Both the position numbers and the translations under genes were made by a program. The notes under the pieces were generated by a model, which saw only the letters and a program-made list of their open reading frames with translations, made no database searches and was not told the DNA's origin. Below, in pieces: positions 7,654 to 15,821 of a DNA stretch of 64,000 bases. Source of the stretch: Nostocoides sp. (GTDB lineage Bacteria; Actinomycetota; Actinomycetes; Actinomycetales; Dermatophilaceae); contig JADJVJ010000001.1 in the NCBI GenBank assembly GCA_016716625.1, positions 806,001-870,000 of the forward strand, in the 5' to 3' direction. Every line of letters begins with the position of its first letter. The stretch's first letter is position 1.

Positions 7654-7659
7654 GATGAT
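7654..7659 (+). promoter_or_regulatory. -10-like box of phosphopantetheinyl transferase
   Basis: GATGAT lies six bases before the GTG start at 7666, with no ribosome-binding site between, suggesting a leaderless transcript. Confidence 0.35.
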
Positions 7660-7665
7660 CCCACC

Positions 7666-8343
7666 GTGCCGACGGTGACCTACCGATGCGCCCGCGTCGC
7701 CGGCGCCGGCGCGGATCTCGCGCTGCTCGACGACACCGAACGCCTCCGGGCGCGGCGTCGGGCCGATCCGGCGTCCTTTGTCACCGCACACGCCCTGCTC
7801 CGTCGGCTCGTCGGCGATCACCTCTGCCGCGACCCCCGCGAGGTGCGCTTTGCCCGGCGCTGCCGCACCTGCGGCTCCGACCGGCACGGCAAACCCGTGC
7901 TCGCCGACCTCCCCCGACCGCCGCACCTCTCGTTGTCGTATGACGGGCAGTGGGCGCTCGCGGCGCTCTGCGAGGAGGCTGAGATCGGCGTCGACATCGA
8001 AGGCATCGCCGCGACCTCGTGGGACGCCTTCGACCGCGTCCTGCTCGCCGACCTCGAACGCCCCGCCTTAGCCGGCCTCGACGGCGCCCAGCTGACCCGC
8101 GCCCGCGCCATACTCCTCTGCCGCAAGGAGGCCATCCTCAAGGCGACCGGACACGGGTTCTCCGTGGAGCCCGTCGAGGTCATCGTCAGCGCCCCCGAGG
8201 ACTCCCCGGAGCTGCGCGAGTGGCGTTCGCCTCGACGTGGACCGGCGGCAATCCGGGTCGTGGATCTCACCCTCGGGTTGAGCACCCACGTGGCGGCCCT
8301 GGCCGTCCTCACCGACGCACCGGTGCGGGCCGAACCCGGCTGA
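7666..8343 (+). CDS. 4'-phosphopantetheinyl transferase, Sfp type
   Basis: A 225-residue enzyme that moves phosphopantetheine from CoA to a serine of acyl or peptidyl carrier proteins. The family motifs appear in order: HGKPVL at 74-79, LSLSYDG at 88-94, GVDIE at 108-112 (Mg ligands Asp110 and Glu112), and RKEAILKATG at 153-162 (Lys154, Glu155). The Sfp length suggests broad carrier use rather than AcpS. No NRPS or PKS genes lie in the window, so its partners are elsewhere. GTG start; next gene 59 bases downstream. Confidence 0.88.
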   Translation: MPTVTYRCARVAGAGADLALLDDTERLRARRRADPASFVTAHALLRRLVGDHLCRDPREVRFARRCRTCGSDRHGKPVLADLPRPPHLSLSYDGQWALAALCEEAEIGVDIEGIAATSWDAFDRVLLADLERPALAGLDGAQLTRARAILLCRKEAILKATGHGFSVEPVEVIVSAPEDSPELREWRSPRRGPAAIRVVDLTLGLSTHVAALAVLTDAPVRAEPG

Positions 8344-8389
8344 CCTGCCGGGCGTGCGGCAACTCCCGCCCCCGCGGTGCCCACGCGAC

Positions 8390-8395
8390 TAGTCT
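8390..8395 (+). promoter_or_regulatory. -10-like box of first dynamin-like GTPase
   Basis: TAGTCT lies seven bases before the GTG start at 8403 and there is no Shine-Dalgarno sequence. This supports both a leaderless mRNA and the choice of that start. Confidence 0.45.
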
Positions 8396-8402
8396 TGCCC
8401 GT

Positions 8403-10115
8403 GTGAACTCCCCGGATGTCGAGGCCCAGCAGCTCATCGCTGCCGTGACCTCACTCCGGGCCGTCGTGGAGTCCGCGCGGCTGCCGCTGGCCATCGACGG
8501 GGCGGCCGATGCCGACGTTGCCCGGGTCGCGCTGCTGCGGCAACTCGACGACTACGTCCTGGCCCGTCTGCACTCGCTCGATGCACCACTGCTCGCGGTC
8601 GTCGGGGGCTCGACCGGGGCCGGGAAGTCCACGCTCGTCAACTCCATCGTCGGCACCGAGGTGAGCAAACCGGGGGTCATCCGGCCGACGACGACCTCGC
8701 CCGTGCTCGTGCACCACCCGGACGACCTTTCCTGGTTCGCCGACCGCCGAATCCTGCCGGGTCTCGCCCGGGCCACCGGTGGGCCCGGTACCCCGGACGC
8801 ACCCGGCACGGTCCGGCTCGTCACGTCGCGGGCGCTTCCGGCTGGGATGGCGCTGCTCGACGCTCCGGACATCGACTCGGTCGTCTCCGCCAACCGGGCC
8901 ATGGCCACGCAACTGCTCGGCGCGGCCGACCTGTGGCTCTTCGTCACGACGGCCGCCCGCTACGCCGACGCCGTCCCCTGGGATCTGCTGCGCACCGCCT
9001 CCGAACGGGGCACCGCGGTCGCCATCGTCCTGGACCGGGTGCCCCCGGAGATCATCGACGAGATCCGCCCGCACCTGGCCGCCATGCTCCGCGACCAGGG
9101 CCTACCCACTGCGCCGATCTTCACCGTGCCCGAGACCGTGCTCACCGCGGACGGGCGGCTCCCGACAGAGGCCATGGCCCGGCTCAAGGCCTGGCTCGAC
9201 GCCCTGGCCTCCGATGCCCGGGCCCGCAGCATCGTCGTCGGCCAAACCCTCAAAGGCGCCCTGGAGTCACTCGCACCGCGTACCGACGAGCTCGTCGAGG
9301 CCAGCCGTGCTCAGGCCGATGCCTCGGCCGCCCTCAGGCGCGCCGCCGCCGCGTCCTTCACCGACGCGCGCGACGGAGTGAAAGCGGGGATGACCGACGG
9401 TACCCTCCTGCGTGGCGAGGTCCTCGCGCGTTGGCAGGAGTTCGTCGGCACCGGTGAGTTCTTCCGTCAGGTCGAGTCCACGATCAGCCGGTGGCGCGAC
9501 AAGGTCACCGCGGCCGTGCGGGGTGGCCCGCCGCCGGCCGAGCACCTCGGGGAGGCCCTGCACAGCGGCGTCGCCGCCCTGATCCGGGCCCACGGCCAGT
9601 CCGCCGCGGCCGACACCGCCCGGGCCTGGCGCCGGCTCCCGGGCGGCCCGGCCATTCTCGAAGGGGACCCGAGCCTGAGCCAACCGTCACCGGAGTTCAC
9701 CGAGCGCGTCGAGCGGCTGGTCCGGGACTGGCAGGGCGAAATCCTGCATATCGTGAGCACCGAGGGTCAGGGCCGGCGCACGAACGCCCGGATCGCGGCA
9801 TACGGGATCAACGGGGTGGGTCTCTTCCTCATGCTCGTCAGCTTCGCGCACACGGCCGGGCTGACCGGCGCCGAAGTCGGCATCGCCGGCGGCACCTCGG
9901 TGCTCGCGCAGCGGGTCCTCGAGGCGATCTTCGGGGACCAGGCCGTCCGGACGATGGCCGCGAAGGCCCGCGAGCAGCTCACCAACCGAGTCGAGGACCT
10001 GTATGCCGAGGAGCAGGCGCGCTTCTCCGCGGCGACCGCGCGGCTCGGGGTCGACGAGGACCAGGCCGGACGGCTCGCCACGGCCGCCGCGGCGATCCGG
10101 GAGGAACTGCGATGA
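8403..10115 (+). CDS. Dynamin-like GTPase (first of a pair)
   Basis: A 570-residue GTPase. The P-loop GGSTGAGKST is at 68-77, a G2-like RPTTTSP at 94-100, and G3 DAPDID at 153-158. A long helical middle follows. A hydrophobic hairpin is at about 468-500 (GVGLFLMLVSF), then a coiled C-terminus. This resembles bacterial dynamins such as Streptomyces DynA/DynB, which remodel or protect membranes. The next gene, overlapping by four bases, is a second GTPase with membrane helices, so they probably form a heteromeric complex. GTG start, supported by the -10-like TAGTCT seven bases upstream. Confidence 0.82.
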   Translation: MNSPDVEAQQLIAAVTSLRAVVESARLPLAIDGAADADVARVALLRQLDDYVLARLHSLDAPLLAVVGGSTGAGKSTLVNSIVGTEVSKPGVIRPTTTSPVLVHHPDDLSWFADRRILPGLARATGGPGTPDAPGTVRLVTSRALPAGMALLDAPDIDSVVSANRAMATQLLGAADLWLFVTTAARYADAVPWDLLRTASERGTAVAIVLDRVPPEIIDEIRPHLAAMLRDQGLPTAPIFTVPETVLTADGRLPTEAMARLKAWLDALASDARARSIVVGQTLKGALESLAPRTDELVEASRAQADASAALRRAAAASFTDARDGVKAGMTDGTLLRGEVLARWQEFVGTGEFFRQVESTISRWRDKVTAAVRGGPPPAEHLGEALHSGVAALIRAHGQSAAADTARAWRRLPGGPAILEGDPSLSQPSPEFTERVERLVRDWQGEILHIVSTEGQGRRTNARIAAYGINGVGLFLMLVSFAHTAGLTGAEVGIAGGTSVLAQRVLEAIFGDQAVRTMAAKAREQLTNRVEDLYAEEQARFSAATARLGVDEDQAGRLATAAAAIREELR

Positions 10116-11761
10116 GCCCGTTGCGCGCCGGCTCGGCGAGCCGCACCGTGCCCGCCGAGGACCTCCTGCGGGGCACCGCGGCGCTGGAGCGGGCTGTGGT
10201 CACCGGGGGCCGTGAACTGCCCCAGGCCGAGCGGGTCAGGGCAGAGGCGGTCATCGCCAAGGCCTCCGCCCGCCTCGGCCTCGTCGGCGGGCACACCGTG
10301 GTGGCGCTCGCCGGGGCGACCGGCAGCGGCAAGTCCTCCCTGTTCAACGCCCTGGTTGGCGAGGACGTCGCCACCGTCGGCGCTCGTCGGCCGACGACCT
10401 CGACTCCGACCGCGGCGGTCTGGGGAGCGGAGAGCGCCGACCCGCTGCTCGATTGGCTCAAGGTGCAGCGGCGCCATCAGGTGATCACGAGCGAGCCGGT
10501 GCACGGCACCCTCGACGGTCTGGTCTTGCTCGACCTGCCGGACTTCGACTCCCGCGTGAGCAGCCATCGCGCCGAGGCCGAACGCATCCTCGAGCTCGTC
10601 GACCTGTTCGTCTGGGTGACCGATCCCCAGAAGTACGCCGACGCCCGGCTGCATGACGACTATGTCGCGGCGCTCGCCACGCACGAGTCGGTCACCGTCG
10701 CCGTGCTCAACCACACCGACCGGCTGTCCGCGGACGAGGTGACCCTGTGCGTTGCCGACCTCAAACGTCTGTTGGCGCTCGACGGCGTGCCCGGTGCTCA
10801 GGTGCTCGCCACCTCCGCTCGCACCGGCGCCGGAGTGGACGAGCTCCGGCAGCGGCTCGCCAACATCGTCGCCGGCGCCAATGCCGCCCGGGCCCGGCTC
10901 GCCGGGGACATCCGGTCGGTGGCCGAGGGTATGCGGCATACGGTGGCCACTTCCGAGCCGACCGTCGACGCCCGCGAGCAGTCCGGGCTCGTCGATGCCC
11001 TCGCCCGCTCTGCGGGGGTGCCCACGGTGGTCGAGGCCGTCGGCCGGGACTACCGGATGGCGGCCGCGCAGGTGACCGGCTGGCCGTTCACCCGATGGGT
11101 CCATCAGCTGCGTCCCAAGCCGCTGCGCCGGTTGCGCCTGGACGGTGACGACATCCGGGTGTCCGAGGCAGATGTGCGTTCGGTCCTCGGCCGATCCTCG
11201 CTGCCGCCACCGACCCCGGCCGCGAAGGCCGCGGTGACGCTCGCGACCCGGCAGCTCGCCGACCGCACCGGAGGCGGCCTGCCCACCCCGTGGGCGGACG
11301 CCGTCGAGGATGCCGCGGTGCCGCCCAGTGCCGACCTCACCGACGCCCTCGACCGGGCCGTTGTGGGGACACCGATGCGAGCCCGCACCCCGCTGTGGTG
11401 GCGGGTGGTGGGTTGGTTGCAGATCGTCCTGGCGGCGTGCGCGGTCGTGGGACTGCTCTGGTACCTCGTCGTCATGGTGCTCGGCTGGTTGCAGTTCTCC
11501 GAACTGCCGATGCCTCGCTATGGCCCGGTTCCGGCGCCGTTCATCCTCCTCGTCGGGGGGCTCCTCGGCGGGCTGCTGCTCGCGCTGCTCGCGGCGGCGC
11601 TGGCTCGTTTCGGCGCGCGGCGGGAGGCGGCCCGGGTCGATGCCCGGCTTCGCGGCGCCATTGCCGGGGTGGCCCGGGAGCGCATCGTCGACCCGGTCAA
11701 TGCCGTGCTGGCGCGCCACCGGGAGACCCGCGAGGCGATTGCCGAAGCCGCAGCCCTCTAG
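10112..11761 (+). CDS. Membrane-anchored GTPase (second of pair)
   Basis: A 549-residue protein with an N-terminal GTPase: G1 GATGSGKSS at 68-76, G2 RPTTST at 93-98, G3 LLDLPDFDS near 140, and G4-like NHTD near 195. The C-terminal half carries two strong membrane segments (about 428-460 and 472-497) and an amphipathic tail. It belongs to the YfjP/dynamin-like group. It overlaps the preceding GTPase gene (ATGA), and the pair is followed by an SSB paralogue and ettA, an order I recall from other actinobacteria. A membrane-surveillance role is likely but unproven. Confidence 0.82.
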   Translation: MSPLRAGSASRTVPAEDLLRGTAALERAVVTGGRELPQAERVRAEAVIAKASARLGLVGGHTVVALAGATGSGKSSLFNALVGEDVATVGARRPTTSTPTAAVWGAESADPLLDWLKVQRRHQVITSEPVHGTLDGLVLLDLPDFDSRVSSHRAEAERILELVDLFVWVTDPQKYADARLHDDYVAALATHESVTVAVLNHTDRLSADEVTLCVADLKRLLALDGVPGAQVLATSARTGAGVDELRQRLANIVAGANAARARLAGDIRSVAEGMRHTVATSEPTVDAREQSGLVDALARSAGVPTVVEAVGRDYRMAAAQVTGWPFTRWVHQLRPKPLRRLRLDGDDIRVSEADVRSVLGRSSLPPPTPAAKAAVTLATRQLADRTGGGLPTPWADAVEDAAVPPSADLTDALDRAVVGTPMRARTPLWWRVVGWLQIVLAACAVVGLLWYLVVMVLGWLQFSELPMPRYGPVPAPFILLVGGLLGGLLLALLAAALARFGARREAARVDARLRGAIAGVARERIVDPVNAVLARHRETREAIAEAAAL

Positions 11762-11910
11762 TTCCCCCACCCTTCGCACGATCGTGGGGAGCGCCAGGGG
11801 CGGTGGGGTGGCGCTGTCCACAGCCGGCGCTCAGGTGGGGCGCGTGTCCACCACTCTGAGGGGGACCTCGCCGATGTGAGTATGCCGCCGCGATGCTGGC
11901 TTCCAGTGGT

Positions 11911-11930
11911 GGTCGCCGGACGTGGCGACC
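11911..11930 (+). promoter_or_regulatory. Hairpin in the ssb leader
   Basis: GGTCGCC and GGCGACC form a perfect 7-bp stem around GGACGT, eight bases before the GGAG ribosome-binding site of the SSB gene. The rest of the gap 11762-11910 holds one copy of the GTATGCC word (11880) and no other clear signal. Confidence 0.45.
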
Positions 11931-11952
11931 CCGATGCGGAGAGGAGCAGCAC

Positions 11953-12516
11953 ATGTTTGAGACCGATGTGACGATCCGGGGCCGGCTCGTCGGCGACCCC
12001 ACGTCGCGGGTGACCACGGCGGGGTTGCCGGTGACCAGCTTTCGGGTCGCGGCCACCGAGCGGCGGCCCGCGCCGGACTCCTCCGGTGGCTGGACCGAGG
12101 GCCCGCCGTCCTACTACGGGGTCTCGGCGTGGCGGCAGCTCGGGCTGAACTGCGCCGCCTCACTCAAGAAGGGTCAGCCGGTGGTCATCCGCGGCCGTCA
12201 GCGGGTCGTGACCTACACCAAGGCCGATGGCACGACCGGGGTCGATGTCCAGATCGATGCCAACGTCGTCGGGCACGACCTCCTCCTGGGCACCACGACC
12301 TTCGAGAAGTCGGTCCGGCGCAGCCACCAGAGCAGCGACGACCGGATGAACTCCATCCCCGACTTCCAGCACCCGGGGCACGAGGACGGGCTGCCGGACC
12401 CGGCGACCGAACCCTTCGACCTCGAGACCGCGGACGGCCAGGTCGTGGGCAGCGAGAGCCTCGCTCAGTCCGGCCTCGATCGCTCGGGTCGGGAGAGTGA
12501 ATCCTCGGCCGCCTGA
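11953..12516 (+). CDS. ssb: Single-stranded DNA-binding protein paralogue
   Basis: A 187-residue protein with an N-terminal OB fold (MFETDVTIRGRLVGDPTSR at 1-19, through LKKGQPVVIRGRQ to about residue 115). It then has a long polar tail ending SGRESESSAA. The tail lacks the acidic DDDIPF-type tip by which the main SSB recruits repair and replication enzymes, and the gene is not in an rpsF-ssb-rpsR cluster. It is therefore probably a secondary SSB like Streptomyces SsbB. The start is ATG 11953, behind GGAGAGGAG. Confidence 0.85.
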   Translation: MFETDVTIRGRLVGDPTSRVTTAGLPVTSFRVAATERRPAPDSSGGWTEGPPSYYGVSAWRQLGLNCAASLKKGQPVVIRGRQRVVTYTKADGTTGVDVQIDANVVGHDLLLGTTTFEKSVRRSHQSSDDRMNSIPDFQHPGHEDGLPDPATEPFDLETADGQVVGSESLAQSGLDRSGRESESSAA

Positions 12517-12586
12517 CGGGGACGTGCGTGGTGATGCTCGGTGGTGGCCCCGTCGAAAGCTGGCGCGTCCACCACCGGCATACGAC

Positions 12587-12592
12587 TAAAAT
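12587..12592 (+). promoter_or_regulatory. -10 box of ettA (leaderless)
   Basis: TAAAAT lies six bases before the ATG at 12599, in the only AT-rich patch of the gap, and there is no ribosome-binding site. The ettA mRNA probably begins at the start codon. A GGCATAC word (12577-12583) sits four bases upstream of the box. Confidence 0.55.
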
Positions 12593-12598
12593 CGAGCC

Positions 12599-14281
12599 AT
12601 GCCCGAGTTCATCTATGTCATGTCGCGCGCCCGCAAAGCCCACGGCGACAAGGTCATCCTCGACGACGTGACCCTCTCGTTCCTGCCCGGAGCCAAGATC
12701 GGGGTCGTGGGCCCCAACGGCGCCGGCAAGTCCTCGGTGCTCAAGATCATGGCCGGTCTCGACCAGCCGTCCAACGGTGAGGCCCGGCTGACCCCTGGGT
12801 ACTCCGTCGGCATCCTCATGCAGGAGCCGGAACTCGACGACAGCAAGACCGTCCTCGGCAATGTCGAGGAGGGTGCTGGCGAGATCAAGGCCAAGCTTGA
12901 CCGCTACAACGAGATCTCCGAAGAGATGGCCGACCCGGACGCCGACTTCGATGCGCTCATGGCCGAGATGGGCCGGCTCCAGGAGGACATCGATCACGCC
13001 GACGCCTGGGACCTCGACTCGCAACTCGAGCAGGCGATGGACGCTCTGCGCTGCCCGCCGCCGGACGCCGACGTCTCGGTCCTCTCCGGGGGTGAGCGCC
13101 GCCGGGTGGCCCTGTGCAAGTTGCTCCTGCAGAAGCCTGATCTGCTGCTCCTCGACGAGCCCACCAACCATCTTGACGCCGAGTCGGTGCTCTGGCTGGA
13201 GCAGCACCTGGCCGGCTACCACGGCGCGGTCGTCGCGGTGACCCACGACCGCTACTTCATGGACAACGTCGCGGGCTGGATCCTCGAACTCGACCGGGGC
13301 CGGGCCTACCCCTATGAGGGCAACTACTCGACGTACCTGGAGAAGAAGCAGGCCCGCCTCGAGGTCCAGGGCAAGAAGGACGCCAAGCTTGCCAAGCGGC
13401 TGGCCGATGAGCTCGAATGGGTCCGCTCCAACGCCAAGGCCCGGCAGACCAAGTCCAAGGCCAGGCTCGCCCGTTATGAGGAGATGGCGACCGAGGCCGA
13501 GCGCACCCGCAAGCTCGACTTCGAGGAGATCTCCATCCCACCGGGCCCCCGGCTGGGGACCAAGGTCATCGAAGTCAAGAACCTCCGCAAGGGCTTCGGC
13601 GACCGTGTCCTCATCGATGGGCTCTCCTTCTCGCTTCCGCGCAACGGCATCGTCGGCGTCATCGGCCCCAACGGGGTCGGTAAGACCACCCTCTTCAAGA
13701 CCATCGTCGGGCTCGAACAGCCGGACGCTGGCGTCGTCGACATCGGCGAGACCGTGGAGATCTCGTATGTCGACCAGTCCCGTGGCGGCCTCGACCCCGA
13801 GCTGACCCTCTGGGAGGTGGTCTCCGGCGGTCACGACTACATCAACGTCGGCAAGGTCGAGATCCCGAGCCGGGCGTACGTGAGCCAGTTCGGCTTCAAG
13901 GGCCCCGACCAGCAGAAGAAGGCGGGCATCCTTTCCGGTGGGGAGCGCAACCGGCTCAACTTAGCGCTCACCCTCAAGGAAGGCGGAAACCTGCTCCTCC
14001 TCGACGAGCCGACCAACGACCTCGATGTCGAGACCCTCGGCAGTCTGGAGAACGCCTTGCTGGAGTTCCCCGGCTGCGCCGTCGTCATCAGCCACGACCG
14101 GTGGTTCCTGGACCGGGTCGCGACCCACATCCTGGCCTACGAGGGCGATGAGGAGAACCCCGCCACGTGGTACTGGTTCGAGGGCAACTTCGAGGCGTAC
14201 GAGCGCAACAAGGTCGAGCGCCTCGGCGAAGAGGCCGCCCGCCCGCACCGGGTGACCTACCGCAAACTCACCCGCGACTGA
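12599..14281 (+). CDS. ettA: Energy-dependent translational throttle EttA
   Basis: A 560-residue ABC-F ATPase that binds the ribosomal E site and gates entry into elongation according to the ATP/ADP ratio. Two ABC cassettes without membrane domains are visible. The first Walker A, GPNGAGKSS, is at 38-46, with LSGGERRRV at 162-170 and LLLDEPTNHLD at 183-193. A linker rich in Lys/Arg (about 240-320) follows. The second cassette has GPNGVGKTT near 356, LSGGERNRL near 445 and LLLDEPTNDLD. Length and linker match EttA rather than antibiotic-resistance ABC-Fs. Confidence 0.93.
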   Translation: MPEFIYVMSRARKAHGDKVILDDVTLSFLPGAKIGVVGPNGAGKSSVLKIMAGLDQPSNGEARLTPGYSVGILMQEPELDDSKTVLGNVEEGAGEIKAKLDRYNEISEEMADPDADFDALMAEMGRLQEDIDHADAWDLDSQLEQAMDALRCPPPDADVSVLSGGERRRVALCKLLLQKPDLLLLDEPTNHLDAESVLWLEQHLAGYHGAVVAVTHDRYFMDNVAGWILELDRGRAYPYEGNYSTYLEKKQARLEVQGKKDAKLAKRLADELEWVRSNAKARQTKSKARLARYEEMATEAERTRKLDFEEISIPPGPRLGTKVIEVKNLRKGFGDRVLIDGLSFSLPRNGIVGVIGPNGVGKTTLFKTIVGLEQPDAGVVDIGETVEISYVDQSRGGLDPELTLWEVVSGGHDYINVGKVEIPSRAYVSQFGFKGPDQQKKAGILSGGERNRLNLALTLKEGGNLLLLDEPTNDLDVETLGSLENALLEFPGCAVVISHDRWFLDRVATHILAYEGDEENPATWYWFEGNFEAYERNKVERLGEEAARPHRVTYRKLTRD

Positions 14282-14315
14282 GCCGAGCCGCGCCGGGGTC
14301 TGCCTTTAGCCCGGG

Positions 14316-15059
14316 TCAGGTCTTGGTCGCCGCGACGAAGACCGAGGACCCAAACGGGAGGTCCCATCGGCGGAGCAGGGCGTTGTCCACGGTGCACAGC
14401 GCCATGAGCGCGTGGTGCACCGGTCGCGGCACGGCCGGGACTGCGGCAATGTCGAGGGCCCCCCGCACCCGCGAGCCGCGGGCCCGGCGGTAAAGGCGTT
14501 CGGCAGCGAACAGGGGGAAGACGGCGGCGAAGGCGTGACTTGCCCGGTCCACCCGGAAGCCGGCGGCTTCGACCGCCCGCACCGCGCGAGCGCGGGTGTA
14601 GCGCCGATGATGCCCGTTGGCGACGTCGTGGTCGGTCCAGGCCCACTGGTAGGCCGGCACCGCCATGAGGAATCGCCCCCCGGGGCGGAGCACCCGTCGA
14701 ACCTCGGCCAAGGCCAGGGCCTCCGGGTCGCAATGCTCGATGACATCGAAGGCCGAGACGACATCGAAGGCCGCGTCCGCGAACGGCAACTCCAGGGCCG
14801 ACCCGCAGACCCCGGCCCGGGCCCCGATGAGCCCGCGGGGGTCGATGTCGAGCGACACCGCGTGCGGCGCCGCCTCGGTGAACCAGGCCGCCGACGGACC
14901 GTCCGCGCTGCCGATGTCGAGCACCGAGGTGACCCGCTCGGCATACCGACTAAGGGTGGTTTCGAGGAGTTCGGCGCGCGCCAGGTACCACCAATAGTCC
15001 TCGACACCGATCGACGGCGAACCGCCGTGACCTTCGGCGGCCGATGCTGCGGAGGTCAC
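14316..15059 (-). CDS. Class I SAM-dependent methyltransferase
   Basis: A 247-residue protein with the methyltransferase type-11 core: LDIGSADG at 47-54, the acidic SLDIDP end of strand 2, then FDVVSAFDVIEHCDPEALAL with the post-motif EVRRVLRPGGRFLMAVPAY. The C-terminal third has hydrophobic and Arg-rich helices, as in methyltransferases that act on lipids or glycans. The target is unknown. GTG 15059 overlaps the TetR stop (GTGA), so the two are probably one transcript. It ends convergently with ettA, with only 34 bases between. Confidence 0.8.
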   Translation of the reverse strand: MTSAASAAEGHGGSPSIGVEDYWWYLARAELLETTLSRYAERVTSVLDIGSADGPSAAWFTEAAPHAVSLDIDPRGLIGARAGVCGSALELPFADAAFDVVSAFDVIEHCDPEALALAEVRRVLRPGGRFLMAVPAYQWAWTDHDVANGHHRRYTRARAVRAVEAAGFRVDRASHAFAAVFPLFAAERLYRRARGSRVRGALDIAAVPAVPRPVHHALMALCTVDNALLRRWDLPFGSSVFVAATKT

Positions 15060-15742
15060 CGAGCAGCTCCGACCAGACGCAGGGCAAGGTCGGCATAGGT
15101 GGCCTCGATGGCGTCGGGGGTGCGCCGCGTGTCCGGGGTGTACCACCGGGCCACATCGACGGCCATGGACATGAGCGCGAGCGCGGTCCCGCGGATGTCG
15201 TCGACGACGAAGTCGCCGCGGCGTACCCCCTCGGCGAGCACCTCGGCGACAACGGTGTCGATCTCCCGGCGCAGGCCGCGGACCTCCGCGCGATGCTCCT
15301 GGCTGAGGTTGCGGAACTCGAACTGGACGATCCGCCCGAGCTGGTAGTGCTCCGCATGCCACCGGGCGAACCCCCCGATGAGCGCCCGCAGGGCCTCGCT
15401 CGGAGAGGCCGCGGACTCGGCGAGCCGGTGGAGCAGGTCGCGGGCGGTCTGGTGGCCGAGGCGGCTCACCTCGAAGAGGAGGGCCTCCTTGGAGGAGAAG
15501 TGCACATAGACGCCCGCAGGGGAGAGCCCGGCCCGGGAGGCGATGTCCCGGGTCGTCGTCGCGTGGTACCCGAGCTCTGCGAACGCGTCGGCGGCCGCCA
15601 TCATGAGCCGCAGGGTGGTGTCCCCGGCCTCGGCCATCTCCGAGGGGGTGAGCATCGAGAGGATGCTCCGCGTCGAGAGATGAGCCGACGGTCGCGTCGA
15701 GAGATGCGGCGAGGGATGGGTCGGCGGGGCCGGGCTCGTCAT
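15056..15742 (-). CDS. TetR family regulator of acyl-CoA dehydrogenase
   Basis: A 228-residue regulator. The TetR helix-turn-helix lies at about 45-90 (AAADAFAELGYHATTTRDIA, then GLSPAGVYVHFSSKEAL), followed by an all-helical ligand domain. The first 40 residues contain a duplicated HLSTRPS-like segment and may not be translated; a later in-frame Met (LTPSEMAEAG region) is an alternative start. It is divergent from the acyl-CoA dehydrogenase, with a 16-bp palindrome between. It probably represses that gene and itself, with an acyl-CoA as inducer by analogy with FadR-type TetR proteins. Confidence 0.82.
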   Translation of the reverse strand: MTSPAPPTHPSPHLSTRPSAHLSTRSILSMLTPSEMAEAGDTTLRLMMAAADAFAELGYHATTTRDIASRAGLSPAGVYVHFSSKEALLFEVSRLGHQTARDLLHRLAESAASPSEALRALIGGFARWHAEHYQLGRIVQFEFRNLSQEHRAEVRGLRREIDTVVAEVLAEGVRRGDFVVDDIRGTALALMSMAVDVARWYTPDTRRTPDAIEATYADLALRLVGAAR

Positions 15743-15770
15743 GTTGACAGCATGCCGGACCCCAGCCAAA

Positions 15771-15786
15771 CTAAGCAAGCGCTTAG
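15771..15786. promoter_or_regulatory. Probable TetR operator
   Basis: CTAAGC-AAGC-GCTTAG is a perfect 6-bp inverted repeat with a 4-base spacer. It lies 29 bases from the TetR start and 36 from the acyl-CoA dehydrogenase start. It is AT-rich relative to its surroundings and resembles operators of TetR regulators of fatty-acid degradation. Binding at this position would block both divergent promoters. Confidence 0.7.
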
Positions 15787-15821
15787 TCGCGCTCGGCGAG
15801 CAGAGAAAGCAGGACCGCACC

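Noticed and set aside
8019..8402. Extended N-terminus of the first dynamin-like GTPase
   Set aside because: The in-frame extension overlaps the phosphopantetheinyl transferase in another frame and is Arg/Pro-rich shadow sequence; GTG 8403 with its -10 box fits better.
9767..11821. A 684-codon minus-strand open frame opposite the GTPase pair
   Set aside because: Antisense to two P-loop GTPases with complete motifs; no start signal and a compositionally biased product.
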